From contig JAFAWL010000279.1 in NCBI GenBank assembly GCA_019241805.1, positions 1 to 12,564 on the forward strand: 12,564 nt of DNA, read 5' to 3'. Under the pieces are notes generated by a model. That model did no database searches. It saw nothing but the letters and a program-made list of their open reading frames with translations, and was not told the DNA's origin. A program made the translations under genes and the position numbers. This document shows positions 7,511 through 12,564 of the stretch, piece after piece (within the stretch, counting starts at the first letter, position 1; each line of letters begins with the position of its first letter). The DNA comes from Actinomycetota bacterium (lineage in GTDB: Bacteria > Actinomycetota > Actinomycetes > Mycobacteriales > Jatrophihabitantaceae).

Positions 7511-7525
7511 CGCAAGTAATTTGCG
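7511..7525. promoter_or_regulatory. Short inverted repeat in the divergent intergenic region (possible operator)
   Basis: CGCAA (7511-7515), spacer GTAAT, TTGCG (7521-7525) is a perfect 5-bp dyad in an A/T-richer patch. It lies between the minus-strand HD-GYP gene (start 7418) and the plus-strand small ORF (7592). A protein-binding site controlling one or both divergent transcripts would fit the position. The arms are short enough to occur by chance, and I could not place a convincing -10/-35 pair on either strand. Confidence 0.2.
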
Positions 7526-7591
7526 TCGGCTACGTTCGGTCGTACGGGGATGTGTCCGCAGGGACGAAAGCGACCTGAAGTCGGGGAGGAT

Positions 7592-7753
7592 ATGGCCGAC
7601 ACGGTGTATCTGGCATGCCCGGAAGCCGGCGGCGCGGCTGAGGTCGGGCGCGGACCGCCCGAATCCGGGACGCCCTACCAGCCAAAGCGATCGCTCGACA
7701 CACCTGCCATCCGGCAATTCCATCGAATGAATTCGGGGGAACCGACATGGTGA
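7592..7753 (+). CDS. Small 53-aa ORF, possibly a degraded zinc-ribbon-type protein
   Basis: ATG at 7592, stop TGA at 7751-7753. A near-perfect Shine-Dalgarno (GGGGAGGA, 7583-7590) lies only about 2 nt from the ATG, closer than normal. The opening VYLACPEAGGAAEV resembles small actinobacterial zinc-ribbon proteins that begin 'VYLxCPxCGxxAEV', but the second Cys of the pair is Ala here and the rest of the protein (GRGPPESG onward) shows no further Cys. If the resemblance is real, this is a decayed copy. The stop overlaps the ATG of the following PrsW-like fragment (ATGGTGA, 7747-7753), an arrangement that permits translational coupling. It could equally be a chance ORF. Confidence 0.3.
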   Translation: MADTVYLACPEAGGAAEVGRGPPESGTPYQPKRSLDTPAIRQFHRMNSGEPTW

Positions 7754-8233
7754 ACCGTATCCGCGAAATGCGGTGCGAAGAAAACCGCGAGGGTGACTTC
7801 ATGACCGATCCCATAGACCACGCCCTGTGGGCCGGCATCGCGGCCTACTTCATCGGGCGGGCGATAACGCCCGGACACCCGACCGCAAGCGCGGGCGGCG
7901 CACACATTTTCCACCGGGCGCCGCTGATCCTGGTGGGCTTGGCCCTGGCCGCTGTCCTGCACGGGTTAAATGACTACCTGGCCGGTCACTTCCTGGCCCA
8001 GACAACGATCACGCTTGTCAGCGCCGCCATGCTGCTTGGCTACGCCGCACGCCCGTCAGCCGAGTCCGGTGCCCGAGGCATCATCGTCGCCCGAGGTGCG
8101 CGCATCAGCCGGCTGGATGCCCGATCCCAAAGGCCGTCCGGAGCTTCGCTACTGGGACGGGCGCCGATGGACCGAGTTCGTCGCCACCGCTGAGGCGGCG
8201 CGGACTGACTCTGCCCGAATCCGACAGCCCTGA
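7747..8233 (+). pseudogene. PrsW-family membrane protease remnant with DUF2510 tail (5' truncated, frameshifted)
   Basis: Frame 1 starts at ATG 7747 (GGGGGA at 7735-7740) or more likely ATG 7801 (GAGGGTGA at 7789-7796). It encodes two PrsW-like blocks: DPIDHALWAGIAAYFIGRA and LALAAVLHGLNDYLAG, the second matching the C-terminal His-containing 'LHGLND' motif of this membrane protease family, followed by a membrane segment LVSAAMLLGYAARP. The N-terminal part with the catalytic Glu-Glu motif is absent upstream. After about 8050-8070 the sensible reading moves to frame 2: a PSPVPEASSSPEV linker and then SAGWMPDPKGRPELRYWDG RRWTEFV, a textbook DUF2510 domain, ending at TGA 8231-8233. In frame 1 the protein instead ends in Arg-rich nonsense at 8193. 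An insertion of one base (or loss of two) explains this. Truncation plus frameshift indicates a pseudogene. Confidence 0.72.
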
Positions 8234-8316
8234 TCACCAATGTCGAGTCCGAGGCCGACTGAGCGGTGACCGAGAGGTTGCTGGGCCAGTGTGGGTGGGT
8301 GCCTGAGCGTAGGTAT

Positions 8317-8333
8317 CGCCGGCCGCACCGGCG
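8317..8333 (+). promoter_or_regulatory. Hairpin overlapping the predicted ribosome site of the phosphoesterase gene
   Basis: CGCCGG (8317-8322), loop CCGCA, CCGGCG (8328-8333) is a perfect 6-bp GC stem. Its right arm covers the first bases of GGCGGA (8330-8335), the Shine-Dalgarno proposed for the GTG at 8341, so folding would hinder translation from that start. It could be a modest translational control or simply GC-rich chance. Confidence 0.25.
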
Positions 8334-8340
8334 GACCGGT

Positions 8341-9288
8341 GTGCGTGGGCCGATGATGACCCTATTCAGCGCAATGCTGGTCAGCTGCCTGGTGGCGTGC
8401 AGTCACACCGCACGAGCCCGCCAGTCGTCCTCGAGTCCCCCGGGTTCGCCGGCCGTGGCATCGTCGTCTTCCGCGATCGCAACGCCCGCTCGAACACCGC
8501 CCCCATCGACGGCGGCCTCGGTTCGACCCGGCACGGTCCCGCGGTACGCGCACATCGTCCTCGTCGTGGAGGAGAACCACGGCTCGTCGCAGATCATCGG
8601 TTCGAGCGCAGCACCCTATTTGAACTCGCTCACCCAATCCGGACTTCGACTGACGAATATGCACGCAGAAACTCACCCGAGCGAGCCCAATTACGTGGCG
8701 CTGTTCTCAGGCTCGACGCAGGGACTGGAAAGTGATTCATGCCCGCGTACCTTCGCGGGTGGAAATCTCGCGGCGCCGCTGGCCGCCGCCGACCGTTCCT
8801 TCGTCGGATACGCCGAGAGTCTGCCAAGCCCCGGCTTTACCGGCTGCGCATCCGGGCCCTATGCCCGCAAACATGCTCCCTGGACCGACTTCAGCAGTGT
8901 CCCGGCCAGCGACAACCAACCAATGACAGCCTTCCCGACCGACTTCGCTCAGCTGCCCGCCGTGGCATTCGTGATCCCGAACCTCAACGACGACATGCAC
9001 GACGGCACCGTCGCACAGGCCGACACCTGGCTGCGGCAACACCTGTCCGGATACGCCGACTGGGCCCTCACCCACGACAGCCTGCTCATCGTCACCTGGG
9101 ACGAGGACGAAGGCTCCGAGAACAATCACATCCCTACCGTCCTCAGCGGCGCGTCACTCATTCCCGGAACCGACAGCCAGCCGAGCACCCACTACACCCT
9201 GCTCCGTCTGATCGAGGACTCACTCGGCCTGCCGAACCTCGGAAATGCCGCCGCCGCAGCGCCTCTCGTCGGCACCTGGCAGAAGTGA
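8341..9288 (+). CDS. Phosphoesterase-family lipoprotein (acid phosphatase / phospholipase C-like)
   Basis: 315 aa from GTG 8341. This start is chosen because GGCGGA (8330-8335) lies 5 nt upstream and it gives a compact lipoprotein signal: VRGPMMTLFSAMLVSCLVAC, lipobox LVAC with Cys20. The frame is open to a GTG at 8266, but that adds a 25-residue Arg-rich extension ahead of the signal; ATG 8353 is another option. A Ser/Pro/Ala-rich linker (to ~67) precedes the catalytic domain. Phosphoesterase family (PF04185) landmarks follow in order: VVEENHGSSQIIG (metal ligands in ENH, ~77-80), HPSEPNYVALFSG (~112), PNLNDDMHDG (~216-221), WLRQHL, LLIVTWDEDEG (~253-256) and THYTLLRLIED (~284). Members are secreted acid phosphatases or phospholipases C. 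Predicted to be lipid-anchored outside the membrane, scavenging phosphate from organic esters; substrate unknown. It appears intact, between two pseudogenes. Confidence 0.88.
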   Translation: MRGPMMTLFSAMLVSCLVACSHTARARQSSSSPPGSPAVASSSSAIATPARTPPPSTAASVRPGTVPRYAHIVLVVEENHGSSQIIGSSAAPYLNSLTQSGLRLTNMHAETHPSEPNYVALFSGSTQGLESDSCPRTFAGGNLAAPLAAADRSFVGYAESLPSPGFTGCASGPYARKHAPWTDFSSVPASDNQPMTAFPTDFAQLPAVAFVIPNLNDDMHDGTVAQADTWLRQHLSGYADWALTHDSLLIVTWDEDEGSENNHIPTVLSGASLIPGTDSQPSTHYTLLRLIEDSLGLPNLGNAAAAAPLVGTWQK

Positions 9289-9369
9289 CGGCGAGCCAGA
9301 AGGGGTCGGCCCGCGTTTGGTGAGGGCAGAGGCGGGGTAGTACCGGTCCACGACGCGCGGGCCAACCCA

Positions 9370-10345
9370 TTGCCCGGAAGCGTCGCGACGCGAGCCGTCG
9401 CGAATCGACTCGGGAATCCCGTTCTCATCGAACGACAGTGTTTACGTGCCGTCCGGCCGGTCGACGAGCCAGGAGCCGACGGAATCTCATCGTCCGGCTC
9501 CCTGCCCGTTCGCAACAGAGCGGCCTTGTTGACCGCGCTGCTGGCGCTGTCTCATTACTGGTGCGGATATGCGCTGGCCCCGACGGCCGCCGCCCTGCTC
9601 GCCCGGGTCGTGCTCGATCGTGAACGTCATCGCATCCTCCGACTGCTCGTCGCCATGGCGGTAGGCGCGGTGAGCCGCTCATTCTGGCTCCCGACCTTCC
9701 TGTTCCAGCTGCGCCATACCGGCACTCCCCGGGCCCGACCGCCGAGTTTGAGCGCTGTGGCGACGAGCATCCGGGGCTGCGGGAACTGGGCGTCCGGGAT
9801 CACGACCGGTGAGTACGCCTTCCCCGGGTTCTTGGCCCTCGGGCTTGCGGCGATCGTGTCGGTTCGTCGCGCGCCGCAACGAGCGATGCCGCGCAAGCCG
9901 CTGGTCCACGGACGCTGGATCGGCGCCGACACCCTTGCGACACTTACTCTGGGCACGCTCGGCAGCATGATCGCCCGCTCGGGTTTCGCCGAGCGATACA
10001 CGACTCCAGCATTCGCGCTGGCGGTCCTGCTGTTCAATCGGTGCCCCGCGCCTGCCCGACGCGATCGGATCGCACCCAGGCCGGTCAGACCGCCTGGCTT
10101 CTCGAGCGTAGCCTCGGGCCGGCCGACGCCGTTGTCTACTGCCCGGATCAGCTCGGCCGGCGGTGTCGCGGCTCCTACCGAGCAATGTCACGCAATTCGC
10201 GTATCCCACGCTCGGCCCGGCTGACCGCGTCGACTGGGTCGACTACGCGCACCGCAACGCGTCCGCATCGCCGGATGCCGTGGCGCGGCGGCTCCTGGCG
10301 GCCAGGAGCGGCATCATCTGGCTGCGCGGACGCGAGGTTCGGTGA
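9370..10345 (+). pseudogene. GT39 / PMT-like integral membrane glycosyltransferase remnant (truncated, deleted, frameshifted)
   Basis: Recognisable membrane-glycosyltransferase sequence begins near 9514: ALLTALLALSHYWCGYALAP, SFWLPTFLFQLRHTGTP, SLSAVATSIRGCGNW, GSMIARSGFAERYTTPAFAL. These match the C-terminal half of actinobacterial GT39-like (polyprenyl-phosphate-sugar dependent) enzymes. The N-terminal half with the catalytic Asp-Glu loop is missing; the TTG at 9370 only opens unrelated sequence. After about 10040 the frame changes and roughly 40 residues seem lost, resuming in frame 3 with RTQAGQTAWLLERSLGPADA and VVYCPDQLG. A missing base at about 10156/10157 then shifts to frame 2 (PAVSRLLPSNVTQFAYP, VDWVDYAHRN, IIWLRG) and the stop at 10343-10345. 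Restoring one base gives the continuous family sequence DQLGPAVSRLLP. A nonfunctional relic; it would have glycosylated a wall or membrane acceptor from the outside face. Confidence 0.72.
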
Positions 10346-10458
10346 GAAGGAAAATGGTCATCGAGTTCCGACGCTGCGCTGCGCCTGCAAGTTTGCACCC
10401 GTAGCCGCTACCGTCTTGACGAACACCAGCCAAAGGGAGACGCTTCGCTCATCTAGAC

Positions 10459-10464
10459 GAGGAG
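10459..10464 (+). promoter_or_regulatory. Ribosome binding site of the 99-aa gene
   Basis: GAGGAG lies 6 nt before ATG 10471, the best-spaced Shine-Dalgarno on the plus strand of this window, and fixes that start. Confidence 0.7.
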
Positions 10465-10470
10465 CGAGCT

Positions 10471-10770
10471 ATGGCCGTCATCATGAAGCAAACGATGCCC
10501 AACGGCGTGCCGATCCAGATGCTTGACGCGGTGACCGCGGAAATGGACGCCAAAGCAAAGCCACCGGCAGGACTGATCGTGCATACCCACTATGAGCAAG
10601 ACGGTGAGGTTCACGTCTTGGACGTATGGGATTCCGAACAGTCCTACCGAAGCTTTGCTGCGGAGCGTCTGCGGCCGGCGACCGAGAAGATAGCGGCACA
10701 AAACGGGATGCAGGCCGAACCACCGCAGGAACAGTTAATCGAGGTGCACGACTTCGTGCTCGGCAGCTGA
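10471..10770 (+). CDS. Small protein of probable dimeric alpha/beta-barrel (ferredoxin-like) fold
   Basis: 99 aa, start fixed by GAGGAG at 10459-10464. The sequence alternates strand and helix in the pattern of ABM/EthD-like dimeric barrels: MAVIMKQTMPNGVP (strand), a helix IQMLDAVTAEM, the strand pair PAGLIVHTHY / GEVHVLDVWDS, helix SYRSFAAERLRPATEKIA, then a C-terminal strand LIEVHDFVLG. Proteins of this type in actinobacteria are mostly uncharacterised; relatives are small oxygenases, heme-degrading enzymes or stress proteins. His38/His40 and His48 are the only obvious polar pocket candidates. No signal peptide, so cytoplasmic. It stands alone: a decayed gene precedes it and convergent genes follow. 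Gene call is secure, fold likely, function unknown. Confidence 0.82.
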   Translation: MAVIMKQTMPNGVPIQMLDAVTAEMDAKAKPPAGLIVHTHYEQDGEVHVLDVWDSEQSYRSFAAERLRPATEKIAAQNGMQAEPPQEQLIEVHDFVLGS

Positions 10771-10776
10771 AGGGAG

Positions 10777-10788
10777 CCGGTCGACCGG
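10777..10788. other. 12-bp perfect palindrome just after the 99-aa gene
   Basis: CCGGTCGACCGG is its own reverse complement and starts 6 bp after the TGA ending at 10770. As RNA it has no free loop, so a simple terminator is unlikely; a dimeric protein site or GC-rich chance are the alternatives. Its CCGGTCG motif recurs in the hairpin at 10822-10845. Confidence 0.3.
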
Positions 10789-10800
10789 AACGAGTGCGGC

Positions 10801-10855
10801 GGCGAGTTGCCGCCCCAGGCACCGACCGGCCCCCGATCCGGTCGGGTAACTCGCC
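10801..10855. terminator. Putative bidirectional terminator hairpin between convergent genes
   Basis: Inner stem CCGACCGG (10822-10829) / CCGGTCGG (10838-10845) has an 8-nt loop. An outer stem GGCGAGTT (10801-10808) / AACTCGCC (10848-10855) encloses it, separated by an unequal internal loop. It lies between the plus-strand gene ending at 10770 and the minus-strand gene ending at 11022, the expected place for a shared terminator. No T-run follows on either strand, which is common in high-GC actinobacteria but leaves termination unproven. The rest of 10771-11021 shows no coding sequence. Confidence 0.45.
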
Positions 10856-11021
10856 AGCCGTGACGAGACGTCTGCGCGCGGACTGCCACCTCGACCTCCT
10901 CGCTCAACCTGGCCGGCGCTTTCTGTCTATGCCAGTCAGAAGGGGAAACCAAGAACGGCGTGGCTCAGCCCAGTCGCGACACTTCGTGCCCACCGATGAG
11001 TTCAGTGCGTCTCCGTGCGAG

Positions 11022-12290
11022 TCAACGGAGAATGCCTGTGTGGCCGAGGGAGTATCGGCCGGGCTGCGGCCACACGGTCAACCCGTGCGGCCCTGAACCG
11101 ACCGACAGCTTCTTGATCAAATGACCGTCGGTGGTGTCGATCGCATAGACGCATGCGTTGTAGCGCCCCGACACCCAGAAGACCTTCCCGTCAGCAGACA
11201 GGTTCCCCATGTCGGGCGAACCACCTCCGGGAATCATCCACTTGGTCGCTACTCGCCGCGTCGCGAGATCAAGCACGCTGATCGACCCCTCACCACGATT
11301 GGTGATGAACATTCGGGTGGACGTGCGGTCGATATAAAGGCCATGGGTTTCTTTGCCGGTCGGAATGAACCCGATCACCTTGGTCGCGGAACCATCGATG
11401 ACGTGAACGCCGTTGGCTTTCATGTCAGCGACGTAAAACACCGAGCCGTCTGGAGCCAGCTTGACGTCCTGGGGCATACCGCCGGCAACCTGGGTCAGGT
11501 TTATCGTTCGCAACAATGTGTGGGAGGCAACGTCAACCACGGCGAGGCGGTTGGCGAATTCGCAGCTGGCCAACAGTGTTCGCCCGTCAGCGGTGAAGTC
11601 GATGTGGTCGATTCCCGCACATGATGGGACCGGGAGCGAGTCGTGCAGTTTCCAGGTGTGGGGATCGTAGAAGTCGAGTCGTTTGAACGCCTCGGCGACC
11701 ACGATGGCGTACTCACCGTCCGGGGTGAAGTACAGGTTGTACGGATCGGTGACCGGGATCAGTTTGCCGACCGTCCCGGTCTTCGGGTCGATCGGCGTCA
11801 GCCCGTCACCGGGTGATTGGTCGGCCACGACGTAAAGCGTTTTCAGATCGTAGGACGGCACGACGTGCTGCGGCTCGTGCCCGGCCGGGTAGGTGCCGAG
11901 CACCGTCATCGTCGCCTGATCGATGATGGTGACGCTGTTGCTGTTGTCGTTGGGGACGTAAACCAATGCGCGGTCACCGGCCACCGTCTCGCTGAGCATG
12001 CCCGGCTTGTCGGCGGCGTAGACGTCGGTGGCTGACAGCGGTGGCGGCATGCCCGGAAGAAGCGGGCCGAATGCGGTCGCTTCAGGAGATGGCTCGACCG
12101 ACGGCGGCGGCTGCGGCACGTCGCTCGACGCCCTCGACGAGCTGGTCGACATGTCCATGCCCGACATCGGGTCACGATCGCTGCCTTTGTGGGCTGCCGG
12201 CGAGCAAGCGGTAACGGTCACCACGCTGCAGAGCACGGCGAATACGCTCCCGATCAGCCTTCTTCGTGCCCGGTTCTGAGATGTCGTCAT
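11022..12290 (-). CDS. YVTN-type beta-propeller lipoprotein
   Basis: 422 aa. The ATG at 12288-12290 overlaps the stop of the upstream deacetylase (ATGA). Signal: MTTSQNRARRRLIGSVFAVL, then CSVVTVTAC with lipobox VTAC and Cys29, so the mature protein should be lipid-anchored outside the membrane. A short Met/His segment (HKGSDRDPMSGMDMS, 34-48) and a Pro/Ser linker precede the propeller. From ~107 to the end there are about seven blade-like repeats of the YVTN/YncE kind: ALVYVPNDNSNSVTIIDQAT, TLYVVADQ, FTPDGEYAIVVAEA, FTADGRTLLASC, LAPDGSVFYVAD, MFITNRGEGSISVLDLAT, LSADGKVFWVSG. Cys224, Cys243 and Cys380 are present. Propellers of this family mostly bind partners or cell-wall ligands; no enzymatic residues are evident. 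Coupling to a polysaccharide deacetylase suggests an envelope role. Confidence 0.88.
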   Translation of the reverse strand: MTTSQNRARRRLIGSVFAVLCSVVTVTACSPAAHKGSDRDPMSGMDMSTSSSRASSDVPQPPPSVEPSPEATAFGPLLPGMPPPLSATDVYAADKPGMLSETVAGDRALVYVPNDNSNSVTIIDQATMTVLGTYPAGHEPQHVVPSYDLKTLYVVADQSPGDGLTPIDPKTGTVGKLIPVTDPYNLYFTPDGEYAIVVAEAFKRLDFYDPHTWKLHDSLPVPSCAGIDHIDFTADGRTLLASCEFANRLAVVDVASHTLLRTINLTQVAGGMPQDVKLAPDGSVFYVADMKANGVHVIDGSATKVIGFIPTGKETHGLYIDRTSTRMFITNRGEGSISVLDLATRRVATKWMIPGGGSPDMGNLSADGKVFWVSGRYNACVYAIDTTDGHLIKKLSVGSGPHGLTVWPQPGRYSLGHTGILR

Positions 12291-12564
12291 GCGGCGAGCA
12301 ACCGTGAGGCGGTAACCGGCGAGAGCCCGCGAGCGGTCAGATCGTCAAGGATTTGCGGCAAGGCCTCGACGGTCACAGGGTGACCGAGGTGCAGGCTCAC
12401 GATCGAACCGGCGGTAGCCGAGGAGACCGCTTTTCGCACCGTGGCCGCCGATGGATCCGTCCAATCGAGGGAATCGATGTCGTAGGAAAGGCATGTGCGG
12501 TATCCGAGCGAGCCGGCAACAGACCGGATTAGCGGCGTCGAGTTCTGCGCGGCCGACTGACGGA
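12287..12564 (-). CDS. NodB-type polysaccharide deacetylase, C-terminal end (5' partial)
   Basis: The complement strand is open from the right edge (codon phase begins at 12562) to a TGA at 12287-12289, giving the last 91 residues. They follow the C-terminal half of the NodB homology domain: QSAAQNSTPLIRSVAGSLGY, SYDIDSLDWTDPSAATV (the WDxDxxDW-like strand), AGSIVSLHLGHPVTVEALP (catalytic His in the SLHLG stretch, normally LLHDG), then ILDDLTARGLSPVT and LLAA. Such enzymes remove N- or O-acetyl groups from peptidoglycan or other polysaccharides using a metal. Here Leu replaces the usual Asp after the His (HLG for HDG), a variation seen in divergent members. Its stop overlaps the propeller-lipoprotein start by ATGA, so the two form an operon. 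The N-terminal metal-binding residues are outside the window. Confidence 0.8.
   Translation of the reverse strand, partial: RQSAAQNSTPLIRSVAGSLGYRTCLSYDIDSLDWTDPSAATVRKAVSSATAGSIVSLHLGHPVTVEALPQILDDLTARGLSPVTASRLLAA

Noticed and set aside
7419..7591. Possible cyclic-dinucleotide riboswitch upstream of the HD-GYP gene
   Set aside because: A GACGCAAA string on the minus strand resembles part of the GEMM motif, but the other conserved blocks and the paired helices are not there.
8266..8340. N-terminal extension of the phosphoesterase from GTG 8266
   Set aside because: It adds 25 residues rich in Arg ahead of a lipoprotein signal and has a weak ribosome site; GTG 8341 or ATG 8353 fit better, though the extension cannot be excluded.

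Overview
The window is high-GC DNA that reads as an actinobacterial chromosome (Actinomycetota). The evidence is strong G/C bias at third codon positions, GTG/TTG starts, an antigen-85-like esterase, actinobacterial lipoprotein signals and a DUF2510 domain. I cannot name the genus. No tRNA, rRNA, CRISPR array, insertion sequence or phage gene is visible.

Layout, left to right. (1) 1-1391 (+): 3' part of a proton-translocating, complex I subunit 5/MrpD/HyfB-type membrane subunit. It is cut by the left edge and has Gln where the family normally has a membrane Glu. (2) 1526-2737 (+): membrane-anchored esterase of the esterase D/antigen 85 fold. (3) 2756-7418 (-): a likely two-gene transcript. 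The first gene encodes a 1329-aa receptor-like protein: two N-terminal membrane segments, an HD-GYP phosphodiesterase domain, a third membrane segment, a Ser/Pro/Ala linker, six fibronectin type III repeats, a cadherin-like domain, pentapeptide repeats and a final Ig/cadherin-like domain. Behind it, 43 bp away, is a 209-aa protein of unknown function whose C-terminal half looks vaguely SIS-like. This is the most unusual part of the window. (4) 7592-8233 (+): a 53-aa ORF overlapping the remains of a PrsW-type protease gene that has lost its N-terminal part and carries a frameshift before its DUF2510 tail. (5) 8341-9288 (+): an apparently intact acid phosphatase/phosphoesterase lipoprotein. (6) 9370-10345 (+): a decayed GT39-like membrane glycosyltransferase, 5' truncated, with an internal deletion and a 1-base frameshift. 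(7) 10471-10770 (+): a small intact protein of probable dimeric alpha/beta-barrel fold. (8) 11022-12564 (-): a YVTN beta-propeller lipoprotein, translationally coupled (ATGA) to the 3' end of a NodB-type polysaccharide deacetylase that runs off the right edge.

Functional reading. Much of the window concerns the cell envelope: surface esterase, surface phosphatase, surface propeller, cell-wall deacetylase, decayed glycosyltransferase and decayed membrane protease. The HD-GYP protein would plausibly link an extracellular adhesive or ligand-binding stalk to cyclic-di-GMP breakdown inside the cell; this is inferred from domain order and predicted topology. The stretch 7.6-10.35 kb holds two clear pseudogenes around an intact gene and looks like a site of ongoing gene decay.
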